The translations under genes and the position numbers were made by a program. DNA of 64,000 nucleotides from Geobacter sp. (GTDB lineage: Bacteria > Desulfobacterota > Desulfuromonadia > Geobacterales > Pseudopelobacteraceae), in NCBI GenBank assembly GCA_003574895.1, contig PJFB01000003.1, positions 186,001 through 250,000 on the forward strand, read 5' to 3'. Under the pieces are notes generated by a model. It made no database searches. It was not told where the DNA came from and saw only the letters and a list, made by a program, of their open reading frames with translations. Within the stretch, counting starts at the first letter, position 1. Each line of letters opens with the position of its first letter. This document shows positions 17,396 to 25,172 of this stretch, in pieces.

Positions 17396-17411
17396 GGTCA
17401 ATCCCTTCCCG

Positions 17412-19130
17412 TCATTCCACAAAGGTAACGCGGTTGATCTCCTTGATGGTCGTATCGCCCGCAATCAGCTTTTCCATGGCGGAATCACGCAGGAAAATAA
17501 CCCCAGCCTCCCGGGCAGCCAGTTTGAGCTGGCTTGCAGGCACTTTACTGATGATCAGGTCACGAATCTCGTCATTCAGCTCCAGCAGTTCCACAATGGC
17601 TGAGCGTCCGCGATAGCCGGTGCCGTTACACTCTTCACACCCCCTCGCCTCATACAACGTCGCCCCGCGAACCACCTCGGGATCAATCCCTGCATCGAGC
17701 AGAGCATCATCGCTGTAGGTTACCGGACGGCGGCATTTGCGGCAGACCTTGCGCACCAGGCGTTGGGCCATGACACAGTTCAGACAGGAAACGAAGTTGT
17801 AAGGGTCGATCCCCATGTGGATGAAACGGCCAAGGACATCAAAGACATTGTTGGCATGCACCGTCGTAAACACCAAGTGGCCGGTCAAAGCGGACTGGAC
17901 CGCAATCTGGGCGGTTTCCGGGTCGCGGATCTCGCCGACCATGATCTTGTCAGGATCGTGGCGCAGGATGGAGCGGAGTCCCTTGGCAAAGGTCAGGCCT
18001 TTCTTTTCGTTGACCGGTATCTGAAGTATCCCGCGCAACATGTACTCGACCGGATCTTCTATGGTAATGATCTTGTCTTCACCGGTATGGATCTCTGTAA
18101 GTGCTGCGTACAGGGTGGTGGTTTTGCCGGAGCCCGTGGGGCCGGTGACCAAAACCATGCCGTAAGGCTCGCGAATTTTCCTGCGCAAGCGTTTTATTTC
18201 GCGGTCGCTTATGCCGAGGTTTTCAAGGGACAGCCCCTTCAGGTCATTGGCGATGCTCTCCTTATCAAGAATACGAATGACCGCATCCTCGCCCAAGGCA
18301 CTGGGCATGATGGAGACGCGGAAGTCGATCGATTTTTCACCGAAACGTATCTTGAAGCGGCCATCCTGAGGAATGCGCCGTTCTGAAATATCCAGCTCGC
18401 TCATGACCTTGAGCCGGGATATGATCGGTGATTGAAAATGCAGATCTATGGGTTCGTTTGCCCGATAAAGCACCCCGTCAATGCGATACTTGATCTCAAC
18501 GCCATCATGGCCGGTTTCTATATGAATGTCACTGGCGCGGCGGTTCAAGGCATCCAGGATAGTAGAGTTGACGAGCTTGATTATTGGGCTGGTATCTTCT
18601 GAAATAGCCTCGACAGATAAAACTTCCTCGCCCCGATCTGTTTCCTTGACCAGTTGGAGCATGAAGTCCTCGGAAACCTCACGCAACACCCGGCGGGTTC
18701 CCTCACCGGTCTTGATGACCAGGGCAATGGCAGACTCGGCGGCAATGCGTATCTTCAGTGGGCGGCCAAGCAACATCTCCAGCTCATCCAATTTGACCAC
18801 GTCCGTGGGATCGGATACCGCTATGACCAATGCATCTGGTGTCATTTCCAGCGGCACAAACCGGAAGCGGTAGATGGCATCGTTCGGGAGTGCGTTAAGC
18901 AATTCCTCGTCCATCCTGAAATCACTCAGATCGGCAAATTCGAGATTGAACTGCTCAGAGAGGGCCTTGGCAAGTTCAGTTTCGTTGATAAAGCCTTCGC
19001 TGATGCAAATCTCACCGAAACGCTGCTTGGTGACCGCCAACTTGTCCACAACAATCTGGAGCTGATCAGTGGTCAGGCTGCCTCGATCCACAAGGATGGT
19101 ACCTATATTTCTGCGCCTGAATGACTGCAT
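17412..19130 (-). CDS. gspE: Type II secretion/type IV pilus assembly ATPase GspE (PilB family)
   Basis: A 572-residue hexameric ATPase: an MshEN/GspE N-terminal domain (about 1-150), then the catalytic domain with Walker A VTGPTGSGKTTTLYAAL, Asp box ITIEDPVEY, Walker B ILRHDPDKIMVGEIRDPETA, and a tetracysteine zinc motif CRKC...CEEC near the C-terminus. The start is the ATG at 19130; the longer frame (to 19223) runs into gspF. It powers pseudopilus assembly through GspF. Confidence 0.94.
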   Translation of the reverse strand: MQSFRRRNIGTILVDRGSLTTDQLQIVVDKLAVTKQRFGEICISEGFINETELAKALSEQFNLEFADLSDFRMDEELLNALPNDAIYRFRFVPLEMTPDALVIAVSDPTDVVKLDELEMLLGRPLKIRIAAESAIALVIKTGEGTRRVLREVSEDFMLQLVKETDRGEEVLSVEAISEDTSPIIKLVNSTILDALNRRASDIHIETGHDGVEIKYRIDGVLYRANEPIDLHFQSPIISRLKVMSELDISERRIPQDGRFKIRFGEKSIDFRVSIMPSALGEDAVIRILDKESIANDLKGLSLENLGISDREIKRLRRKIREPYGMVLVTGPTGSGKTTTLYAALTEIHTGEDKIITIEDPVEYMLRGILQIPVNEKKGLTFAKGLRSILRHDPDKIMVGEIRDPETAQIAVQSALTGHLVFTTVHANNVFDVLGRFIHMGIDPYNFVSCLNCVMAQRLVRKVCRKCRRPVTYSDDALLDAGIDPEVVRGATLYEARGCEECNGTGYRGRSAIVELLELNDEIRDLIISKVPASQLKLAAREAGVIFLRDSAMEKLIAGDTTIKEINRVTFVE

Positions 19131-19143
19131 CCAATCCCTCTGG

Positions 19144-20352
19144 TTATCCGACAGTGCCGGCAATTTTGAAAACAGGCAGGTACATGGCGATAATAATACC
19201 ACCGATAACAACGCCCATAACAACCATAATGGCTGGTTCTATGGCCGTTGTGAGGATGTTGATACGTTCTTCCAGTTCATCCTCCAGATAATCGGAGACA
19301 TCCATCAACATATCTACCAGGGCTCCGGTGGCTTCACCCACGCCCAGCATGCGCAGTGCAAGCGGCGGCATGATTCCGGCCCTCTCAAAGGCAGCGGAGA
19401 GCCGACCACCCTCCTCAACATATTTAACTGCCTCGAAAAGCCGTTTTTCCATAAAGCGATTATTGAGGGTACCTATTGACATTCGTAGCGATTCTATTAT
19501 CGGGATGCCGCTGCCAAGCACTGTGGCAAGTGTGCGGCTGAAACCGGCAACCGAATACTTGGTAAACACGTCGCCTGCCAACGGGATGCTCAGCTTGAAT
19601 TTGTCGACCTTATATCTGCCAGCTTCAGTAGCAACCCAAGAACGTAAGGAAAAAGCCGCCGCTATTGCCAGCAGTACCGCAAACGGGAAAAAATGCCTGA
19701 GAAAAGCAGTGAAAGCAATCAGCATCCTGGTGGGTGCGGGCAATTGCGAACCCGCATCTGCATACACCTGGCTGAAGGTAGGCACGACATAAAGGAGCAG
19801 CAGTGTAACGGCCATGGTCGCCACAGTAACAAGGATCGCCGGGTATAACAGGGCCGAGACAACCTTCTTGCGGATGACGTCAGCCCGCTTGAGATACTGG
19901 ATGTAGCGCCTGATGGTGTTGACCAGGTCGCCGGTGCGTTCCCCTGCCCTGATGGATGCGATATAGAGGTGTGGGATAAATCGACCGTGTTTTTCAAGTG
20001 CTACGGAAAGAGCTGCCCCACCCTTCACATCCTCGCGGACCTGGCGCAGGATCTCTGTTAAATTGCCACTGTCCTGCCGCTCAAGCATGGTATCGAGAAT
20101 CTGCATAATCGGCATGCCAGCCTTAATAAGCACCAGCATTTCCTGGTTAAAGGTTAAAAATGAGCGATTATCGATCCGACGTCGTTTAAATCCCTTGTCC
20201 AGCAGGAACTGAAATGGCTTCTTTTTTACCTCAAAAACAAAAAAACCCTGATCTTCCAGGTTTCTTTGCAGCATTTCCGGCTCTGCCGCCTCAAATTCCC
20301 TGTACAGGATTTTCCCGTCCGATGCACCAAGCTTGCAGTTATAGAGCGCCAT
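19144..20352 (-). CDS. gspF: Type II secretion inner-membrane platform protein GspF
   Basis: A 402-residue polytopic protein with two GspF repeats (about 65-190 and 265-390) and three membrane segments (about 170-190, 220-240, 375-398). Typical segments are FNQEMLVLIKAGMPIMQILD, SIRAGERTGDLVNTI, GSGIPIIESL and MLGVGEATGALVDML. It is the first gene of the secretion run, 95 bp after the cytochrome genes. Confidence 0.94.
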   Translation of the reverse strand: MALYNCKLGASDGKILYREFEAAEPEMLQRNLEDQGFFVFEVKKKPFQFLLDKGFKRRRIDNRSFLTFNQEMLVLIKAGMPIMQILDTMLERQDSGNLTEILRQVREDVKGGAALSVALEKHGRFIPHLYIASIRAGERTGDLVNTIRRYIQYLKRADVIRKKVVSALLYPAILVTVATMAVTLLLLYVVPTFSQVYADAGSQLPAPTRMLIAFTAFLRHFFPFAVLLAIAAAFSLRSWVATEAGRYKVDKFKLSIPLAGDVFTKYSVAGFSRTLATVLGSGIPIIESLRMSIGTLNNRFMEKRLFEAVKYVEEGGRLSAAFERAGIMPPLALRMLGVGEATGALVDMLMDVSDYLEDELEERINILTTAIEPAIMVVMGVVIGGIIIAMYLPVFKIAGTVG

Positions 20353-20387
20353 AATCTTTTTATACTATCACAGAGCTCCCCAAAAAC

Positions 20388-20434
20388 AAAACAATAAAAC
20401 CCTTGGCAAAACGCCTGTGGCGCCAGTTTCCAAG
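20388..20434 (-). terminator. Probable terminator between the cytochrome genes and gspF
   Basis: CTTGG (20402-20406) pairs with CCAAG (20430-20434), and CGCC (20412-20415) with GGCG (20419-20422), with some mismatches between. On the minus strand the stem is followed by a T-rich run (GGTTTTATTGTTTTG). This would separate the cytochrome unit from the secretion unit, though leaky read-through is possible. Confidence 0.5.
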
Positions 20435-20447
20435 CTGTTGCACGACA

Positions 20448-20888
20448 CTATTTATCGTGACACGAAGTACACAATTTTGTATTGGGAAGTCGCAGATGAA
20501 GTCGCAGTTGATTGGTGTCGTCCACACCCTTAATATGCATATCATGGCAAGTCAGGGCGCAATTGATGGTGCCATCCGCACTGAGTGGCAGTCCCTCAAG
20601 GTTCATGGCCGGTTTTTTGCCAATGCCGTGGCCGAAGCTGACGCCGTGGCACTTCCGGCACAGGGTATTGGGATCTTCCTTTAACTGCCGCTTGGTGGAG
20701 GGAAATACAAACCAGCCCTTTAGCTTTTCAACCGAGGCAACATGGCAGATAGAGCAATCGCCATCATCGTTATGGGGATTTTGGCCCAGCAATAGCTTTT
20801 GCTCGGGTGCTATTGTGGCAAACCCCACTGTGGGAAAAACCACAAAAGAGAGCATAAGAACCGAAAGCAACAAACTGTGCGGTTTCAT
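20448..20888 (-). CDS. Multiheme cytochrome c, four heme sites (one CX3CH)
   Basis: About 146 residues with a signal peptide (about 1-24). Heme-binding motifs are CSICH, CRKCH, CALTCH (three residues between the cysteines) and CTSCH. The start at 20888 (MKPHSLL) gives a normal signal peptide. It lies 14 bp after the larger cytochrome gene, so it is probably co-transcribed. Likely a periplasmic or outer-surface electron carrier; the exact role cannot be read from sequence. Confidence 0.88.
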   Translation of the reverse strand: MKPHSLLLSVLMLSFVVFPTVGFATIAPEQKLLLGQNPHNDDGDCSICHVASVEKLKGWFVFPSTKRQLKEDPNTLCRKCHGVSFGHGIGKKPAMNLEGLPLSADGTINCALTCHDMHIKGVDDTNQLRLHLRLPNTKLCTSCHDK

Positions 20889-20902
20889 GGTAAAAACCTC
20901 CA

Positions 20903-21973
20903 TCAGTATGACTTGGGGTTGTGATCAACTCCGTGACAGGTCAACCAGCACTCGCCGTGGAAACTGTAGGTCCCCTTTTCCACGAACTGCCTTTTGCCGC
21001 TGGAACTTTCGGTTACATAATCGCGGTTGAACCTGATCAGGTAGCGATTCTCCGTACTGCCATGGGAACTGTGGCACGTGTAGCAGGATGTCCCGCCCCC
21101 CTTGAAATTGAGATCTCCGGTGATGTGGCGCGAATGAAAGGGGAAACTCTCGTTCCCCAGGATGCTTGAGCGTTTGTGGCAGCGATAGCAAAGAGCATAA
21201 TTGAAACTGCTCTCGGGCAAGCCATCACCGGTAGCGTAGTTGTCCACCAGTATACCTTGGTACTTTGAACCGTGGGGGCCATTCGCAGAATTGGAATCAT
21301 CACTGCCGTGACAATCGGCACATTTTATGATCGAAATATCATTGTCGGCCCCTTTTCTTTCGCGGTAGGGACGCAGCAGGCTGATTACCGCAAGGTTTCT
21401 CCCTTCACCCTCCACCGGATGGAAGGAAGGATTGTTCGTGGAGAACTCGATCCGTTTGTTGGTGGACCGGACCGGCAGGTTGGCACTGTCGCCATGGCAC
21501 AGATAGCACAGTTCGTATTCTTTGGTTATGGTGGAGTTGAAGTTGCCGATCCTCTTTCCCCTGACCCCGGCATAGACGTTGTCACCGGAAATGTAATGGG
21601 GGTTGTGGCAATCGACACATACGGCATGGCGCGGTGTTGTGGAGTTCGTTTCGGGCAAGACCTCACGGGAGCTGTGGATATCCTTGCCATCAAAGACCGG
21701 ATGCCGGTAGTTCTTGGCAAAATCCTTGCTGACATCCTTTGTCTGGATGTTGCGCATGACCATTTGTTTCGAACGCTTATTAAGCGGACCGTGACAGGAA
21801 AGGCATTTATACGATCCACCGCCGTTACTGAAATCGAAACCAACATGACAGGAAGCACAGCCATTGGGCAGCAGATTACGGTCAAGGTGGTAAGGCTTGG
21901 CCCCGGAAACGGCAAAAACCAAAGAGGCTGTCATGTGGAGAACAAGCATGCTTGACAAGAGTCGTAGCAACAT
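20903..21973 (-). CDS. Multiheme cytochrome c, eight heme sites (one CX3CH)
   Basis: About 356 residues after a signal peptide (ending near SLVFA). There are seven CXXCH motifs (CASCH, CLSCH, CVDCH, CYLCH, CADCH, CYRCH, CYTCH) plus a C-terminal CWLTCH with three spacer residues. The open frame extends to 22216, but that part overlaps the previous cytochrome gene and has no signal character; the ATG at 21973 follows AGGAAAGG. Probably part of an electron route through the envelope together with the neighbouring cytochromes. Confidence 0.88.
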   Translation of the reverse strand: MLLRLLSSMLVLHMTASLVFAVSGAKPYHLDRNLLPNGCASCHVGFDFSNGGGSYKCLSCHGPLNKRSKQMVMRNIQTKDVSKDFAKNYRHPVFDGKDIHSSREVLPETNSTTPRHAVCVDCHNPHYISGDNVYAGVRGKRIGNFNSTITKEYELCYLCHGDSANLPVRSTNKRIEFSTNNPSFHPVEGEGRNLAVISLLRPYRERKGADNDISIIKCADCHGSDDSNSANGPHGSKYQGILVDNYATGDGLPESSFNYALCYRCHKRSSILGNESFPFHSRHITGDLNFKGGGTSCYTCHSSHGSTENRYLIRFNRDYVTESSSGKRQFVEKGTYSFHGECWLTCHGVDHNPKSY

Positions 21974-22001
21974 AGAGGGGCCTTTCCTGAGGATAGCCAT
22001 A

Positions 22002-22928
22002 TCAGGGCGCAGTTTGAAAGGGGCTGGGTGTAACCATCGGATGGCATGTGGTGCAAACAACATCATGATCCTGAGAAGCCGTATTGGACCCATTATGCAA
22101 CACCCAGAATGGTGCAACCTTTCTGGTGGCGGTGGATGTTGAACCACATGTCGTGATGCTGTTATCACTCGTATCATAGCACGAGGTGTCGTCAGATTGA
22201 TTCTGGTGCGCATCATGACAGGTGGTGCACTGCATCTTGCTGTTTCTCAAGATTACAGCCGGCTCGCTGGGCAACGTATAAGTGGTACCCTTGCCGGCAT
22301 TGATGGCATCCCTGACTGTCGCATTATAGACAAACGACACCGGGTGATGACCAGTTTTCATCTTATTGGTGGACGGATTGAACGATGACAGTCCGGTTAT
22401 AACATCGCCGCCGCCCGTGGTCGATGAACCGGCACCGCCTCTCATGATGATGGTGCCCCCCTGCAAGATCGCCCCAAGCTTGGAAACACCGTCATGGCAA
22501 CTGAGACAGAGCTTGGACGACCCGTCCGGCTGGGCACCGGTATCATACAACGCAGGCGTTCTGGCTGCGGCATTGACCCTGATCTGAAGAGTACTGGACG
22601 AATAGCGCTGGAAATTCGTCACGGTAGAGAAAGCCCGGTTCCAGAGAGGCGCCTGCTCGGAGACATTGGCATTGTGGGGCGTGTGGCAAAAGATGCAGAC
22701 CTGTTTGCCAGGGACATTGGTGGTACTGGAGATATCGCCTTCGGCCCGATACAATGTCGTGTTGTCGGTCAGCACGGTCGAGCCAACCACCCTGCCGACT
22801 GACGACAGGTTGTGGGGGTTGCCGATTTCCGAAACCTTTGGCCCGGCTCCCGCCACATTGCCGGCATACATCAGGACAAGGGACGATAACAAGGCAACCG
22901 CTACAAACGACTTGCTATAACCGTTCAT
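22002..22928 (-). CDS. Tetraheme cytochrome c
   Basis: A 308-residue exported protein (signal peptide about 1-27) with four CXXCH motifs: CIFCH followed by TPHNANVSEQAPLWNR, CLSCHDG, CTTCHDAH and CTTCHPM. The CXFCHTPHN...LWNR block is seen in several Geobacter cytochromes. The start overlaps the NHL lipoprotein stop (ATGA). Low heme density for its length and free His residues away from the motifs leave open ligation between subunits, which cannot be decided here. Confidence 0.9.
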   Translation of the reverse strand: MNGYSKSFVAVALLSSLVLMYAGNVAGAGPKVSEIGNPHNLSSVGRVVGSTVLTDNTTLYRAEGDISSTTNVPGKQVCIFCHTPHNANVSEQAPLWNRAFSTVTNFQRYSSSTLQIRVNAAARTPALYDTGAQPDGSSKLCLSCHDGVSKLGAILQGGTIIMRGGAGSSTTGGGDVITGLSSFNPSTNKMKTGHHPVSFVYNATVRDAINAGKGTTYTLPSEPAVILRNSKMQCTTCHDAHQNQSDDTSCYDTSDNSITTCGSTSTATRKVAPFWVLHNGSNTASQDHDVVCTTCHPMVTPSPFQTAP

Positions 22929-24004
22929 TTCTGCACCTTTTCTTTCAGGTACTGGAAGAGTTGAATCCTGTGATTGAACGTATCGGCGACATAAATCCGG
23001 TCATCCCGGTCGATGAAGATACCGCTCGGCAACATCAGCTCGCCCGGCAGGGTCCCCTCCTGGCTCACATACAGCAACAGCCTCCCCTTGGTATCGAATA
23101 TCTGGAATACCCCGAAAATGGCATCCAGCACATAGAGGTTGCGATCGCTGTCTACGGCAATACCTTTGGGGCGGGCAAATGATCCGGGAGAATCACCGAT
23201 CTGTCCAACGCTCCTGACATATTTGCCATGGCTGTCAAAGACCCTGACGGTAAAGTTCAGGGAGTCGGTCACATATATGGTATCGGCACTATCTATCGCC
23301 ACATAGGTGGGCGTGCTGAGAGTCCCGGGGAAATCCGGTCCTGGCAACTCGCCTTTGTACACATCGTCCTTGCCGAACAGGAATACCTTGTTGGCGCGCA
23401 TATCGGCAATAACCTTGTCGCCAGTGGATGTCAGGGCAATACCAGCCGGGCTTATGAATTTGCCCTTGCCATCCAGTTCGCTGATGTATGCACCTTTGTT
23501 GTCAAACTTGAACACGGCCCCTAGCTGCGAGTCAGTCACATAGATGCTGCCGTCGCTGTCCAGGGCCACGCCAACCGGGCTGGACAGATGCCGGTCTCCG
23601 GCTTGGTAAATATAGCTGACCTCGTGGGAAGCGAGGTTGTAGCAATGCACAACGCCGAGGGAGGGATCAGCAATATAGATCAGGCCGTTGCCGTCGGCAG
23701 CTATGCAGTGTGGTGTAAAAAAACCGGGATTCTCATTGCTGGTACCCAACACAAAGTCAAAAAACTTACCTACTCTTCCTTTTTCTGCGATGACAACATC
23801 CTCGGGGCCGTTAATTACCCTGAGCAACCTGACGCGTGCCTGCGCAGGCGCCTGCGGCCAGACCAGGTCTATGTGTCGATCCTGCCAGGAAGCGGGATCC
23901 AGCTTTGCGGTAGTGCACCCCAAAGAGGTGACGGCCATGAGGCCCAACAGCATTTGAACCATGTTCCGCACAAGGTTCTGCCATGTGACTTGATATTCAG
24001 GCAT
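22925..24004 (-). CDS. NHL-repeat (beta-propeller) lipoprotein
   Basis: A 359-residue protein with a lipobox ending SLGC (Cys30 from the first Met; a start at 23962, residue 15, would give a shorter, more typical signal). The rest is a six-bladed NHL propeller with repeats such as GSIYVTDSQLGAVFKFD, DTIYVTDSLNFTVRVFD, RNLYVLDAIFGVFQIFD and DRIYVADTFNHRIQLFQ. NHL proteins often sit beside multiheme cytochromes in Geobacter genomes; here it overlaps its neighbours on both sides, indicating one operon. Confidence 0.92.
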   Translation of the reverse strand: MPEYQVTWQNLVRNMVQMLLGLMAVTSLGCTTAKLDPASWQDRHIDLVWPQAPAQARVRLLRVINGPEDVVIAEKGRVGKFFDFVLGTSNENPGFFTPHCIAADGNGLIYIADPSLGVVHCYNLASHEVSYIYQAGDRHLSSPVGVALDSDGSIYVTDSQLGAVFKFDNKGAYISELDGKGKFISPAGIALTSTGDKVIADMRANKVFLFGKDDVYKGELPGPDFPGTLSTPTYVAIDSADTIYVTDSLNFTVRVFDSHGKYVRSVGQIGDSPGSFARPKGIAVDSDRNLYVLDAIFGVFQIFDTKGRLLLYVSQEGTLPGELMLPSGIFIDRDDRIYVADTFNHRIQLFQYLKEKVQK

Positions 24005-24182
24005 TGAGCAAACCGACTATCCAGACGACAAACGACACAGCCACGACAAGACCCCATTTCCGCGCCTGTTGCACCTCAAAGCGCCCTAATTCAGGAAACG
24101 CCTTGAAGATGAAGACCAGGGTCGAGGCCACCCAGCCAAACAAACCGACAATCAAAATAATGGACCAGATAATGTCTGACAT
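23997..24182 (-). CDS. Small two-TM membrane protein
   Basis: 61 residues with two hydrophobic helices (about 5-27 and 42-60) around a polar loop (FPELGRFEVQQARKWG). It fits exactly between the glycosyltransferase (1 bp gap) and the NHL gene (8 bp overlap), which supports a real gene. I do not recognise the family. Confidence 0.72.
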   Translation of the reverse strand: MSDIIWSIILIVGLFGWVASTLVFIFKAFPELGRFEVQQARKWGLVVAVSFVVWIVGLLNA

Positions 24183-24183
24183 A

Positions 24184-24912
24184 CTACCTCTTCTTTCCGA
24201 ACATACCGGAAATTACCGTTCCGAGCTTGAGTTTCCAGACCATCACTATCGCTTCCAGCACAATTCTCCGTGACATCTTGGAGGTGCCGGCGTGGCGATC
24301 AATGAAAATGATCGGCACTTCGACAATCTTGCATCCCTTTTCCATGCAACGGTAATTCATTTCTATCTGAAAGGAATAGCCGTCCGATCTGACGCTATCC
24401 AGATCAATAGATTCCAGGGCAGATCTGCGAAAGCATTTAAAGCCGCTAGTGCAATCCATCAGCTTAAGGCCAGTGACATAGCGGGTGTAAACACTGGCGA
24501 AATAGCTGAGTATCAAGCGGCGAATCGGCCAGTTGACAACACTGACCCCATTCAAATAACGAGATCCAATTACCAAGTCGCATCCCGCAACAGTGTCGAG
24601 AAAAACCGGAAGCACGGCCGGATCATGGGAAAAATCGGCGTCCATTTCAATTACGAAATCTGCACCCATTTCCAATGCAAGCTTGAATCCTGTTCGATAT
24701 GCAGACCCCAGGCCAAGTTTTCCGGGGCGGTGAATAACCCGTATCCTGTCGTTGCCGGCAGAAAGTTCGTCGGCCAGGCTTCCGGTACCGTCAGGAGAGT
24801 TGTCGTCAACAATCAGGATATGCAGAGACGGATGCTGATTAAGCACCTCCCCGGCAAGCCGGACGATGTTATCCCGTTCATTGTAGGTAGGAATTACTAC
24901 GATTGCCTTCAA
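24184..24912 (-). CDS. Polyprenol monophosphomannose synthase-like glycosyltransferase (GT2)
   Basis: A 242-residue GT-A enzyme resembling dolichol-phosphate mannose synthase. Motifs: VVIPTYNERDNI, HILIVDDNSPDGTG, EMDADFSHDP (metal-binding DAD) and GSRYLNG. There is no C-terminal membrane domain. The start codon is TTG (24912-24910) with GGAG nine bases upstream. It is first in the cytochrome/NHL run, so it might load sugar onto a lipid carrier for modification of exported proteins; that link is only positional. Confidence 0.88.
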   Translation of the reverse strand: MKAIVVIPTYNERDNIVRLAGEVLNQHPSLHILIVDDNSPDGTGSLADELSAGNDRIRVIHRPGKLGLGSAYRTGFKLALEMGADFVIEMDADFSHDPAVLPVFLDTVAGCDLVIGSRYLNGVSVVNWPIRRLILSYFASVYTRYVTGLKLMDCTSGFKCFRRSALESIDLDSVRSDGYSFQIEMNYRCMEKGCKIVEVPIIFIDRHAGTSKMSRRIVLEAIVMVWKLKLGTVISGMFGKKR

Positions 24913-24970
24913 GTGCTGCTATCTCCAGGGCAGTTAATAGTCACTTTGATTCTGAGATCCGAAATCCGGT

Positions 24971-24987
24971 TTTTCGTGACACGAAAA
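24971..24987. promoter_or_regulatory. Palindrome upstream of the glycosyltransferase/cytochrome unit
   Basis: TTTTCGTG-A-CACGAAAA is a perfect 8-bp inverted repeat with a one-base centre, 59 bp before the TTG start of the first gene of the unit. Size and position suit a repressor or activator site. Apart from this I see no defined element in 24913-25172. Confidence 0.5.
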
Positions 24988-25172
24988 GAAATCCAGGCCT
25001 AAAATCAGGTAGTTGTTTTATCTTCGGATAGTACGGGAAACCAAACTGAAAAGTCAAGGTGAACAAGAGAAGGAATAGGTCGGCAAATCGAAGTTAACAA
25101 CGAGAATGTCGAAGAGAATGTTTGTTTGCCATAATGCAATGCCGATTAGTGACAAACCAGCCCGGAATCGGA

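Noticed and set aside
22002-22928. Identification of the tetraheme cytochrome as an OmcE-type filament protein
   Set aside because: Heme number agrees, but length differs and no diagnostic motif could be confirmed by eye.
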